From an uncultured Carboxylicivirga sp. (lineage in GTDB: Bacteria > Bacteroidota > Bacteroidia > Bacteroidales > Marinilabiliaceae), in contig NZ_OY764327.1 in NCBI RefSeq assembly GCF_963668385.1, positions 3,320,501 through 3,384,500 of the forward strand: a stretch of DNA of 64,000 bases, written 5' to 3'. Shown here in pieces: positions 55,045 through 63,894 of the stretch. The notes beneath the pieces are model-generated. The model made no database searches. It saw only the letters and a program-made list of their open reading frames with translations, and had not been told where the DNA came from. The translations under genes were made by a program, and so were the position numbers. Numbering within the stretch: position 1 is the first letter of the stretch; every line of letters begins with the position of its first letter.

Positions 55045-56130
55045 ATGAGTTATTCTTCAAAGGGAGGTATGCTTAATGGTAAAGAACACTATCATATACT
55101 GGATGGATTAAGAGGTGTTGCCGCCCTGGCTGTTGTGTTGTTCCATTACCTGGAATGGATTCATTCCGATTTTTCTGAAAACATTATTGGGCATGGTTTT
55201 TTGGCCGTTGATTTTTTCTTCTGCCTTTCGGGTTTTGTTATTGCATATGCTTATGATAGCAGGATCTCGCAAATGGGGCTTAAGCAATTTTTTGTTTCGA
55301 GGCTTTTTCGTTTGCATCCTTTAGTTATTGCAGGCGCAATATTGGGACTAATTGCAATGTTTGCCGATCCGTTTGCAAATCAAGCCGAGGGACAATCTAT
55401 AGGTTTTGTTCTCTTGATTTTTCTAAGTTCAGTACTAATGATTCCCCTTCCAATAATGGAAGAAAGAGGTTTTAATCTGTTTAGCTTAAATGCTCCATCG
55501 TGGTCGTTGTTTTGGGAGTATATTGCCAATGTACTTTATGGATTAATTTTGGTGCGCTTATCGCGAAAGGTTCTTTGGGTTTTCCTTGTGATTGCTGCAG
55601 CTGCTTTGTTATGGGTGAGCCATAGCGCAGGAAACTTGTTAGGCGGCTGGAGCGGAGGTACTTTTGCCGATGGCGGTATACGAATGATGTATTCTTTCTT
55701 GGCAGGTTTATTAATTTTTCGGTCGGGCTGGATTTTAAAAATTAAGTTAGGATTTGTAGTTCTCTCAATCTTATTATTTGCCGCTTTTATGATGCCATGG
55801 TTTTCGCACAACTGGTTGGTAGAATGGGTAATGGTAATTCTTTATTTTCCACTGGTTGTATCGCTGGGAGCAGGGGCATCGGTATCTGGATGGTTAAAGA
55901 AACTATGCATTTTTATGGGTAAAATATCTTACCCTCTTTATATGACTCACTATGCTTTTATGTGGTGGTTTGGTAATTACTATACTACGCAAAACCCTCC
56001 ACAGGAATATCTTCCCTGGATAATTGGATTAGGCACAGTAGCGATGGTGTTTTTTGCCTGGTTGGTAATGTTTTTCTATGATGAACCTGTTCGTAAATTT
56101 TTGAATAGGATAAAAGCTAAGTCTTTGTAA
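55045..56130 (+). CDS. Acyltransferase 3 family membrane protein
   Basis: 361 aa with about ten membrane helices. N-terminal HILDGLRGVAALAVVLFHYLEW carries the conserved GLRGxAAxxVxxxH pattern with the catalytic His; GHGFLAVDFFFCLSGFVIAYAYDSRI is the second family motif (VDxFFxLSGFVI). It acylates (often O-acetylates) a sugar or lipid-linked carbohydrate at the membrane. It is isolated, with no glycan biosynthesis genes beside it, so the acceptor is unknown. Its 3' region leads directly into the second 42-bp array. Confidence 0.92.
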   Translation: MSYSSKGGMLNGKEHYHILDGLRGVAALAVVLFHYLEWIHSDFSENIIGHGFLAVDFFFCLSGFVIAYAYDSRISQMGLKQFFVSRLFRLHPLVIAGAILGLIAMFADPFANQAEGQSIGFVLLIFLSSVLMIPLPIMEERGFNLFSLNAPSWSLFWEYIANVLYGLILVRLSRKVLWVFLVIAAAALLWVSHSAGNLLGGWSGGTFADGGIRMMYSFLAGLLIFRSGWILKIKLGFVVLSILLFAAFMMPWFSHNWLVEWVMVILYFPLVVSLGAGASVSGWLKKLCIFMGKISYPLYMTHYAFMWWFGNYYTTQNPPQEYLPWIIGLGTVAMVFFAWLVMFFYDEPVRKFLNRIKAKSL

Positions 56131-56194
56131 GGAAGAATATAGCTGTAAGTAGGCAATTGCTTTGGTTAAGGTAGTTATCTGAAACAGAGCGTTA

Positions 56195-56482
56195 GTAAAT
56201 AATATCAGAGACTTTCGGGGTGGAGGTATATGTAAATATTAATTGGTCAACTCCTGCAGGAATGGACCAAAATGTAAATATTAAAAGCTTCACTCCGGGC
56301 CGGGTGAGCCAATAAGTAAATGTTAATTGGGTGTTTCCTTGAGTAAAGAGCGAATTAGCATTTATTAATTGATCGTTTCCCCCAGTAAGGAGTGAATTAG
56401 TAAATAATAATTGCTTTACCAACATAAGGTGAACCAATAAACAAATGCTAACGCCCCAATAATTGGACGCTTCAATTATAAA
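56195..56482. repeat. Degenerate 42-bp tandem array of imperfect palindromes (array 2)
   Basis: Anchoring on GTAAATATT/GTAAATGTT, units start at 56195, 56232, 56274, 56316, 56358, 56400 and 56441; the spacing is 42 from 56232 to 56400 and 41 for the next. The arms CCAATAA and TTAATTGG (in 56309-56330) are complementary, with a 7-base core such as GTAAATG, so each unit junction forms a short hairpin. A minus-strand frame (56485-56192) stays open and reads as a 14-residue repeat. No start context supports it as a gene. It resembles array 1 in period and layout but not in arm sequence. Confidence 0.8.
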
Positions 56483-56551
56483 CAATATTAAACAGCCATA
56501 AAACTATTTGATAGCTTTTAGATTGATATAAGTTGAAAGCGTAGAAACAAG

Positions 56552-56589
56552 AAGCTGATGCCTGGCGGCTATCAGCTATCAGCTTTTTT
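56552..56589 (+). terminator. Hairpin with iterated AGCTATC words and T-run
   Basis: AAGCTGATGCC... pairs imperfectly with ...GGCTATCAGCTATCAGCTT, followed by six Ts. It contains ATCAGCT in tandem and could end transcripts from the acyltransferase gene and array 2. It also adjoins the stop codon of the next minus-strand gene. Confidence 0.55.
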
Positions 56590-57061
56590 ATTCTTCATCG
56601 GGCCATATAACCAATCCTTCTTCATCGTCAAAAAAAGGTCCGAATTGAATTTCGGTTAATAAGTCGTGATCAAAAAACAAATTCAAACTAAAGTCGTTGT
56701 TGGTAGCTACCATTTGCAACGAACTGCCATCGTCCGATAGATCTTCAATCTCAAATTCACCCAGGTTAAACACTTCCATTTGTTCCAATACTTCACCTTG
56801 GCTCAAACCGATTAAATCCAACCCTTCGAACATTACATCGGCCGATGCAGTGGTAATAGAGAGTAAGCGCCAGTCGGCATCTTCTTCAAAAGAAAGAGAC
56901 AGATCCAGATCATCGTAATGCCAGGCTTCCATAGCACCCGACTCCTGGTCGCCATCTACTTTTTCTTTCTCACTTGGTTCGCCAATTAGTTTTGCAACTT
57001 CATCTCTGCTTAATCCAAATGTTAATTGACCTAATCCTTCTCCAAGTGTTATTTCGTTCAT
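56588..57061 (-). CDS. Small acidic protein of unknown function
   Basis: 157 aa, very acidic (runs such as DEEGLVIWPDEE and LEDLSDDGSSL), with no signal peptide or membrane segment. It begins MNEITLGEGLGQLTFGLSRDEVAKLIGEPSEKEKVD, a segment like the SmpA/OmlA-type fold seen in small cytoplasmic Bacteroidota proteins, then two similar blocks ending ...LLSITTASADVMFEGLDLIG and ...MVATNNDFSLNLFFDHD. I do not recognise a family with certainty. It lies about 40 bases downstream of arfB on the same strand, so possibly co-transcribed. Confidence 0.72.
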   Translation of the reverse strand: MNEITLGEGLGQLTFGLSRDEVAKLIGEPSEKEKVDGDQESGAMEAWHYDDLDLSLSFEEDADWRLLSITTASADVMFEGLDLIGLSQGEVLEQMEVFNLGEFEIEDLSDDGSSLQMVATNNDFSLNLFFDHDLLTEIQFGPFFDDEEGLVIWPDEE

Positions 57062-57100
57062 GATTTTTCGTTTAATTCAGGGCAAAGGTACGTAATGGAA

Positions 57101-57514
57101 TTAAGACATAAACCGCCTGTTGGCTTTTTTCTCAGCAAGCTTCTTTTTACTATTTAGACGTTTTTCAACCGATGATTTAGTGGGGCGTGTGGCTTTACGT
57201 TTTTTTCGAGGTGTTAAAGCTGCTGCTAATATATTGTAGAAGCGTTCTGTTACAATTAATTTATTCTTTAACTGCGAACGCTCTGTTTGAGCCGTTAATA
57301 TCAATTCTCCATCCAGGTTGAGTTTATTGGCAAGTTTATGACTCAATAGCGATTTTTCGTGATCGCTTAACAGTTGCGACGATTCTATATGAAATCGCAA
57401 TTCTACCTTCGAATTTACTTTATTTACATTCTGTCCACCGGGTCCCCCGCTTCGCGATGCGGCATATTTAAATTCAGATGAAAAGTCTCTGTTTTTTAAT
57501 TCTTGTTCAGTCAT
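57101..57514 (-). CDS. arfB: Alternative ribosome-rescue factor ArfB (YaeJ)
   Basis: 137 aa peptidyl-tRNA hydrolase of the class I release-factor family. The catalytic loop is SRSGGPGGQNVNKVNSKVELRF with the invariant GGQ. The Lys/Arg-rich tail PRKKRKATRPTKSSVEKRLNSKKKLAEKKANRRFMS enters the empty mRNA channel of stalled ribosomes. Length and tail distinguish it from RF1/RF2. It lies 4 bases downstream of the prsW-like gene. Confidence 0.95.
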   Translation of the reverse strand: MTEQELKNRDFSSEFKYAASRSGGPGGQNVNKVNSKVELRFHIESSQLLSDHEKSLLSHKLANKLNLDGELILTAQTERSQLKNKLIVTERFYNILAAALTPRKKRKATRPTKSSVEKRLNSKKKLAEKKANRRFMS

Positions 57515-57518
57515 TGGG

Positions 57519-58202
57519 TTATTCTATAGGTTTAAAAACCGAATCTTCGGAGTGTTGTAATAGCCTTTTTTTGATGCGGATGTAAAGGTAAACCATCAAA
57601 GGAGCAAAAGTAAGCAACAACCACTTATTTTGCGACATCAGTATAAAATCATACAATCCATGAAACAAAAATGGATAGAAGAATGCGTTGATCAGATGAA
57701 ATGTTTGCTTTTTACTGATAAAACGTGCCAGTCCCAAATGATAGCCCATCATTACACCAAACATAGCGTGTGCCGGAACGGCGGTAAATGCACGAGCAAT
57801 ACCCGTATGTAAACCATTATCGGTATTTACTACGTACATGATGTTTTCAATTAAGGCAAATCCTAACGATACAAATACTGCATATACAATACCATCGAAA
57901 CGTTCGTTAAAATTTTTATTACGCCAAACTAAAAGCATTACAGCGGTTAATTTGAACGATTCTTCCCAAAACGAAGCAACAAAAAAGGCATCCATAAAAG
58001 CATGTGCAATTTTATTATTGGTTAGGGGTTGTATCATCGAAGCCGTCCATTGTTCACCAATAATGATGGGTATGCAAATAATCATACCCGCTATTAATGA
58101 TTTAATTAACAGGCCCAATGGTTCTTTTTCGTATTTATCGCGATAGTAGATATAAATAAGAATGATGAAAACAGGCGCCGAAGCCAATATAATCAGGTTC
58201 AT
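57519..58202 (-). CDS. PrsW-family intramembrane metalloprotease
   Basis: 227 aa with about seven membrane helices. The catalytic motifs are FWEESFKLTAVMLLVW (EExxK), FDGIVYAVFVSLGFALIENIMYV (E in the ENxxY pattern) and AVPAHAMFGVMMGYHLGLAR (HxxxG), then FHGLYDFILM. In Bacillus, PrsW cleaves the anti-sigma factor RsiW; in Bacteroidota the substrate is usually unknown. It is the first gene of a three-gene minus-strand unit with arfB and the acidic protein. Confidence 0.92.
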   Translation of the reverse strand: MNLIILASAPVFIILIYIYYRDKYEKEPLGLLIKSLIAGMIICIPIIIGEQWTASMIQPLTNNKIAHAFMDAFFVASFWEESFKLTAVMLLVWRNKNFNERFDGIVYAVFVSLGFALIENIMYVVNTDNGLHTGIARAFTAVPAHAMFGVMMGYHLGLARFISKKQTFHLINAFFYPFLFHGLYDFILMSQNKWLLLTFAPLMVYLYIRIKKRLLQHSEDSVFKPIE

Positions 58203-58323
58203 TGTTTAGTGTGTCGGTTTATACTGTGGTCGAAAATACAATTTTGTGTTCTATTATAAAAAAACGATTTTCCATTATTATTTAAGGTGATGAATTACGT
58301 AACTTGCGTTCAAACATAACCCA

Positions 58324-59667
58324 ATGAAAAAATTACTGGTAACTTTTATTGCCTTACTATTTGCAATATACTCTTATGCACAGTTGTTTGATGGAGTACA
58401 CTCCAGTAGATATTTTCCACTTCAGAATATATATACACAGCCTTCCGACTTGGTTTTTTCGGATTATAAATGGAATATTAATCTTTTTTCACCGCAAATA
58501 AGTTTGGTCAACAACATGGTTTTTAATGAGTCGGACTTTATAAAAACCTTAGGTAGAGTTGGGTTTAATGATTTGAAATATTTTTTTGCATCGGAGCAAA
58601 CATTACTATTAGCAAGAGGTAGGATTTTGTTACCTTCTGTTTCGTACAAAATTAACCCAAAACACAGTGTTGCTTTTTCAACCAATCTAAGGGTTGATGG
58701 TATTTATCGATCGTCTAATGATGAAATTACTAATTTATTTAAAGGTTATGATGATCCTGATCTATTAGAGGATATGGCCGATGAGTATTTTAAATCGGTT
58801 GTGAATCAGTGGATGGAATATTCTTTCTCATGGTCAGGAATTATTTGGCATCAAGGTGCTCATACTATTAGTGGTGGTGCTAATATAAAATATTTAGTAG
58901 GAGGCGGTTCAGGCTATGTTGATTTAGATGGAATTAAAGTGATGTATGGTAAAGAAAAAATTGACTATTTTAAAGTGGATGTATCGTATGCAATCAATAA
59001 AAATTTGCGTGAAACCATTGATGATGGTAAAATAGATTTGTTTGGCGATAATGGTTTGGGCTTTGATATGGGTTTTACTTATCGATATAAACCAGAGGGA
59101 TCAGTGAATATTCCGTATAAATACAAATTAGGTTTCCTTGTAGGCGATTGGGGCTATGTAAAGCATAAGGATGATGTTCGTCGTTCTACTTTTAGGGTTG
59201 CTATTGACGATGTGCCTTATTCTCGTTTTTCGGGTGTTGAAAGTATCGAAGCCTTGGTTGATTCACTTCAAAAATCGGTTTCTATTGAAGAGATTAATAG
59301 TAAGGCATACACAATGAAGCTACCTACTAATTTTGTTTTGTCTGGCGATTATTGTTTTCATCCCAATTGGTATGTCAATGGACTGCTTTCATATCAGCCA
59401 GGATTTTATCATAACCTGTTAAGTGTTGTTAATCGAAATATTTGGAAAGTAAATATTACCCCACGGTTCGAAAACAAAACGTGGGGTGCATACTTACCTA
59501 TAACTTACAGTTCAATTGCTTCAAAAGTTGGATTGTCACTCCGGTGGAAGTATCTGTTTATGGGCTCCAGTACTTTTGTAAGTAACCTTATTAAGGAAGA
59601 AAAGGGTAGGGGTGAGTTTTATTTTGGATTTAATATTCCCATAGGAAAATTAGATGTTAGTAAATAG
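58324..59667 (+). CDS. DUF5723 family outer-membrane-like protein
   Basis: 447 aa with signal peptide KLLVTFIALLFAIYSYAQ. The mature part starts LFDGVHSSRYFPLQNIYTQPSDLVFSDYKWNINLFSPQIS and continues as alternating amphipathic beta strands (LLPSVSYKINPKHSVAFSTNL, YRYKPEGSVNIPYKYKLGFLVG) ending in WKYLFMGSSTF...FNIPIGK, consistent with a PorV/FadL-like barrel. It matches the DUF5723 pattern as I remember it. Role unknown; such barrels can shuttle lipids or serve the type IX pathway. Monocistronic. Confidence 0.82.
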   Translation: MKKLLVTFIALLFAIYSYAQLFDGVHSSRYFPLQNIYTQPSDLVFSDYKWNINLFSPQISLVNNMVFNESDFIKTLGRVGFNDLKYFFASEQTLLLARGRILLPSVSYKINPKHSVAFSTNLRVDGIYRSSNDEITNLFKGYDDPDLLEDMADEYFKSVVNQWMEYSFSWSGIIWHQGAHTISGGANIKYLVGGGSGYVDLDGIKVMYGKEKIDYFKVDVSYAINKNLRETIDDGKIDLFGDNGLGFDMGFTYRYKPEGSVNIPYKYKLGFLVGDWGYVKHKDDVRRSTFRVAIDDVPYSRFSGVESIEALVDSLQKSVSIEEINSKAYTMKLPTNFVLSGDYCFHPNWYVNGLLSYQPGFYHNLLSVVNRNIWKVNITPRFENKTWGAYLPITYSSIASKVGLSLRWKYLFMGSSTFVSNLIKEEKGRGEFYFGFNIPIGKLDVSK

Positions 59668-59760
59668 TCATTAGTTAGTAGTTTTAAGTTCGAAGCACAG
59701 AGTCTTCCGTCCGAAAGGAAAATTGCGGGTGATTACCGACTTTGGACTTAACGCCTCGGA

Positions 59761-62433
59761 CTATTGTTCAATTTTATCCTTCAATGCTCGATAATTAATC
59801 TTACCTGTTCCCAACAAAGGAATTTCATCTACTTTTTCAATTCTACGGATTTTGGCAATGGCAGCAACACCATTTGCCAGTAAGTAATTGTTAGCTTCTG
59901 TTAGGTCGATATCTTTGGTGGTATACAGAACAATATCAGCAGGCGAAACTTTATCACTTCCTTCAATCGCCAACACTTGTTGATCTTCTTCACCATATTT
60001 TTCAAGTAAAATATTTTCGATAAAAGGTAGGCTTATCATCTCACCGGCAATCTTGATAAATCGCTTCAGTCGACCAGTAATAAATAAGTATCCTTCCTCG
60101 TCGAAATAACCAAGGTCACCTGTTTTGTAGTATTGTTTCCCATCAATTGTTTTAAATGGTTTTAATTCTGGTTGATCCAGATAACCATTAAAAACGTTGT
60201 CGCCATAAATATAGATCATTCCGGCTTCGTTCGGAGCTAGTTTCTTACCTGTTTCAATATCGATAATCAAACCCGATAAACCCGGAAGCAATTTACCTAC
60301 GCTATTTATTTTTTGTTTTTGTTGCGGGTTCAACGAAATAACAGGAGCACATTCAGTAATACCATATCCTTCCAAAATAATTCCATCGGGAGTCATGTTT
60401 TCGAATCTTTCTTTCAATTCCAACGACATTGCTTCGGCACCGGATATAGCAACATGAACCGATTTAAAATAATAGGATGTGCCTTGCGAAAGCAGAAGTT
60501 TTAAAAATCCGGGAGTACTAATTATTATATTGGCCTGAACGTGTTTCAGTACTTTTAGTACCTCGCGGGCATCAGTTGGATTAGGAGTATACGCAACTTT
60601 CGAACCCGATATTAAAGGCAAAATGCTTAAAACCGAAAAACCAAAGCTATGAAACGGTGGCAAAAACGATAGAAATATTTCATTGCGGTCGATGTCTACC
60701 ATGTCAAAAGCTGCCGCCAAATCACTTACAATATTGCGATGCGATAAAGGTACGGCTTTAGGCAAAGCTTCGCTACCCGAAGTAAACAGGATAACAGCTG
60801 TATCGTCGGGTTTATTGGTTTTTATTAAACCAGGAAACGTAGCCTTAATAGCTCCCTTTAATTTAGTTGTCAAATCGATGTTAGGAACTTCTTTTTCAAG
60901 TAATATAATTTTAGAATGAATACTATCAGGAAGCATCTCCCTAACCTTTTCAATAAACGATCCGGCTGATAAAATTCTTGTTACACCTGCCGTTTCTACA
61001 CAATGTTCCAATACTTTATTTCCAACGGTCCAGTTAAGCATCACAGGTATTTTTTCTGCCAGGTAACAAGCCGCAATCAGCAAAGTAGTGCTTTGCAAAG
61101 CAGGCAACATTATACCCACATGTTTTTCGGGTACTTTCTTTTTTAATAGTTCAGCTACCACGCACGCTTTTAAAAAGAAATCCTTACGATTGGTTGATCC
61201 CAACATTGTATCATAAGTGAACGGGTCTTGTTTGTGTTTGCTGAAAGTATGAACAAAGAGCTGAGAGATACTGGCACTTTCATTGATTTTAATATTTCCG
61301 GTCTGAGTCAATTCTTTGGAAAGATTAGACGGAAGCAAATCCGATTCGCTTTCAAATTTACCCATTGCAGCCAGGCACAAATCAGCAACGGTTTTTATTT
61401 CTGTTATCTGCGGTGCTGAAAACGAAGGAAAGTTGTTTTCAACTTCAGAAAGAATTTCAACCAGATTTAATGAGTCTGCTCCTAAATCAAGTTGCAGGTA
61501 GTCTGTTGCTTTAATTTGATTCGATGGAATATCCAGAATCTTTTCTACACATAAGCAAACCTGATTAAATGTTTCGCTAGATACATGTTCTTCTTGTTTT
61601 TTATTACGTTTTGATTTTACTTTTTGAAGCTTGTTTTTCAATTTAGAAGGTAAATCACGCTTAAGTGTAGTTGCCATAAAATGAGCTTTCAGATAACTTA
61701 CAGGTTCTTCTCCGTTAACATTGTAAGTAGCCTCCAAAAACTGATTAAACTCAACTTTACCTATCTGACTATTCTCTTTTGCTTTTTGTGTAATGTTTTC
61801 AAATTCGATGGTAATTTTTCTTCGAGGCATTAAAAATACCAGGTTAACCAACAGAAAACCAAATGTCTTCAAAATCATAGTGAAGAAATCAGGTGATTTA
61901 CCTGTCCATGCTTTAGACCAACGACTTCCCCAAAAACCACTTATGCGAGCTGCAACAACTTCTACATCTTGTGGTAAATCTTTCACTACACGAAAGGCAC
62001 TTTGCTTGTTAACTATTTTTTCAAAGCCTTGAGCAGCAATTTGTCCACTTGGATAAATAACAATGTTCTTTTTAAGCTCAAATCCATTGTTAACAGATTC
62101 AACAATCTCTTCCAACACATTGGTGTTGCGACTACCGGCTTCCAGGTCGCTTACGCGCACTGCACCCCATTTCGAAAACATGGTTTTAGCCACCGGCATA
62201 TCATAATATCCCGATGTTACAACCGGCACCGCTGTTGTGTATTTATACAAATGTGCGAATAACACGATGGGGTCCATAATGGCCTGATGATTAGGTAAAA
62301 TTAGTTTTGGAGAGGAGTGTTTTAAAACATCTTCACCTTTCACTTCAATGGTGTATCGCAAACTTAAAATAGCCCTTAGCCAACCAAAAAGTATTTTAAC
62401 AAGCTTTATTATAAATGGATGATGTTGCTTCAT
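59761..62433 (-). CDS. aas: Aas-like fusion: acyltransferase, acyl carrier protein, acyl-ACP synthetase
   Basis: 890 aa. Residues 1-~215 form a PlsC acyltransferase: LILPNHQAIMDPIVLF with the NHx4D pair His49/Asp54, and IVIYPSGQIAA in place of PEGTRS. Residues ~285-350 are an acyl carrier protein whose phosphopantetheine Ser321 lies in LDLGADSLNLVEIL. The C-terminal half is an AMP-forming acyl ligase: VILFTSGSEALPKAVPLSHRN, YGITECAPVISLNP, YYKTGDLGYFDEEGYLFITGR and a final Lys motif GTGKINYRALKDK. E. coli Aas lacks the ACP. It should load a fatty acid onto its own ACP and re-acylate lysophospholipids. The downstream partner of an LplT-like transporter gene. Confidence 0.92.
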   Translation of the reverse strand: MKQHHPFIIKLVKILFGWLRAILSLRYTIEVKGEDVLKHSSPKLILPNHQAIMDPIVLFAHLYKYTTAVPVVTSGYYDMPVAKTMFSKWGAVRVSDLEAGSRNTNVLEEIVESVNNGFELKKNIVIYPSGQIAAQGFEKIVNKQSAFRVVKDLPQDVEVVAARISGFWGSRWSKAWTGKSPDFFTMILKTFGFLLVNLVFLMPRRKITIEFENITQKAKENSQIGKVEFNQFLEATYNVNGEEPVSYLKAHFMATTLKRDLPSKLKNKLQKVKSKRNKKQEEHVSSETFNQVCLCVEKILDIPSNQIKATDYLQLDLGADSLNLVEILSEVENNFPSFSAPQITEIKTVADLCLAAMGKFESESDLLPSNLSKELTQTGNIKINESASISQLFVHTFSKHKQDPFTYDTMLGSTNRKDFFLKACVVAELLKKKVPEKHVGIMLPALQSTTLLIAACYLAEKIPVMLNWTVGNKVLEHCVETAGVTRILSAGSFIEKVREMLPDSIHSKIILLEKEVPNIDLTTKLKGAIKATFPGLIKTNKPDDTAVILFTSGSEALPKAVPLSHRNIVSDLAAAFDMVDIDRNEIFLSFLPPFHSFGFSVLSILPLISGSKVAYTPNPTDAREVLKVLKHVQANIIISTPGFLKLLLSQGTSYYFKSVHVAISGAEAMSLELKERFENMTPDGIILEGYGITECAPVISLNPQQKQKINSVGKLLPGLSGLIIDIETGKKLAPNEAGMIYIYGDNVFNGYLDQPELKPFKTIDGKQYYKTGDLGYFDEEGYLFITGRLKRFIKIAGEMISLPFIENILLEKYGEEDQQVLAIEGSDKVSPADIVLYTTKDIDLTEANNYLLANGVAAIAKIRRIEKVDEIPLLGTGKINYRALKDKIEQ

Positions 62434-62529
62434 TTTATTGTTGTTAGTCAGTGATCAGTAGTCAGTAGAGATATTTATCATTCAGACTGAGACCATCATT
62501 TTTTCACATAAGTTTAGATCAAGGATACT

Positions 62530-62562
62530 ATAAGTCTAATTATCTATTAGTCCAATAGTCTA
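62530..62562. repeat. Short iterated words around LplT stop
   Basis: AGTC, TATTAGTCC and AATAGTCTATTAATCT-type words repeat with about 10-base spacing (AAGTCTAATTATCTATTAGT...). A related run TTAGTCAGTGATCAGTAGTC lies at 62454-62473, in the same intergenic gap between the two genes. No gene is present. Confidence 0.55.
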
Positions 62563-63807
62563 TTAATCTCCATTTTCTGCTTTTAATTCTTTTGCTCCCG
62601 GAATTTTCAACCAGGTAATAATGGTTATTAACCAAATGATACCTGCAATAGTGGCAAATACGGTAACCGAATCGGTTGCTGATTCAACGAGTCCGAATAT
62701 ACCTGCAGATGCTAGTATGAAAGAAAATAGAACCAGATTATTATAAGCTAAAATTACTCCCAATTTTCGTCCTTCAACCTTTGATTGAATAAACGAATTC
62801 AATGGTATCTTAAAGATGCCTGCAAAAAACGCCGTTAGCACAATTAGTATCGTAAACCAGGTTGTTGATGGGTTGAGTAGATAAATAAGCGTAACGCAAA
62901 TCCCCATGCCTAAACCTCCTAGTGGAACCAGGTACATTTTAAGTTTATGATTTGATATCACACCTGTAACGTAACAACCTGCTCCGATACCAATGGCAAC
63001 CAATGCCATAATGGTTCCTGTTGCAGTATCTGATAATTGCAATACCTGTCGACAGTGAGGAATAATGTTCATTTGCAATAGCGAACCTATAGCCCAAAAT
63101 GTCGCTAGTCCCAGTATCACAATATTTAAACCTTTTATTTGCTTACTCCATATAAATGATTCGCGCATAAATACAAACGGATTAAGCGATGATTTTTCTT
63201 CATCAGGTACAGTTTCTTTTGGATGAATTTTTAAACTGGTTAGCCATCCTAAAACAGCAAAAAGGATAATGGTTGTGCAAACAATTACTATGCGATAGGG
63301 AGCCATTGATTCGTTCTGAACAGAATCAGAAACAACGCCGGCGGCAAAAGTTCCAATCAGTACACCAATAAAAGTTAGCATTTCCATGGCACCTGTTCCG
63401 TATGGAATTCCTTCTTTTCCGCCGATATCTCGGATAATTCCGTATTTGGCAGGAGAAAATAGCGCACTTTGTAATCCCATCAAGAATATACCCGACATTG
63501 CAATGGGCACATTGTGTAATATAAATCCAATGGCAGATATTACCATAATTGGAATTTCGAACAATTTAGCTTTTTGAATGATCTTAGCTTTAGAATGATC
63601 GCGTGCCAATTTACCAGCCAATGGCGAAAATAAGATGTAAGGAATTACAAAAAGCCCCGAGGCCAATGAGATAATGATTGATTCCTTGTCAGCAGCTAAC
63701 CATGTTGTTCCAATAAAAAATATAAGGTATTTCAGATAATTGTCGTTTAATACGCCAAGAAAATTGGTAATAAACAAGGGTATCCATCTGAATTTTGAAT
63801 GTTCCAT
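62563..63807 (-). CDS. lplT: LplT-like MFS lysophospholipid transporter
   Basis: 414 aa with 12 predicted helices. It begins FRWIPLFITNFLGVLNDNYLKYLIFFIGTTWL (the FNDNxxK motif of LplT-type flippases), then LASGLFVIPYILFSPLAGKLARDHSKAKII and LMGLQSALFSPAKYGIIRD, and ends in an Ile/Trp-rich helix. Start 63807 (MEHSKFRW) is chosen over a Met eight codons earlier. LplT flips lysophospholipid inward for re-acylation by Aas, and the gene order lplT then aas is the same as in E. coli. The function is strongly supported by this pairing. Confidence 0.92.
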   Translation of the reverse strand: MEHSKFRWIPLFITNFLGVLNDNYLKYLIFFIGTTWLAADKESIIISLASGLFVIPYILFSPLAGKLARDHSKAKIIQKAKLFEIPIMVISAIGFILHNVPIAMSGIFLMGLQSALFSPAKYGIIRDIGGKEGIPYGTGAMEMLTFIGVLIGTFAAGVVSDSVQNESMAPYRIVIVCTTIILFAVLGWLTSLKIHPKETVPDEEKSSLNPFVFMRESFIWSKQIKGLNIVILGLATFWAIGSLLQMNIIPHCRQVLQLSDTATGTIMALVAIGIGAGCYVTGVISNHKLKMYLVPLGGLGMGICVTLIYLLNPSTTWFTILIVLTAFFAGIFKIPLNSFIQSKVEGRKLGVILAYNNLVLFSFILASAGIFGLVESATDSVTVFATIAGIIWLITIITWLKIPGAKELKAENGD

Positions 63808-63894
63808 AACTTTTTCTTTTTTTGCGAGCAAGGCGACTGCTTATTCAATCACCTTGCCGATTCAGCTAAAATAGGAAATAACCATTTAAGTTGC

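Noticed and set aside
56192-56485. 97-residue minus-strand open frame in array 2
   Set aside because: Same reason as array 1; the frame lacks a signal for translation and its repeat follows the 42-bp DNA unit.
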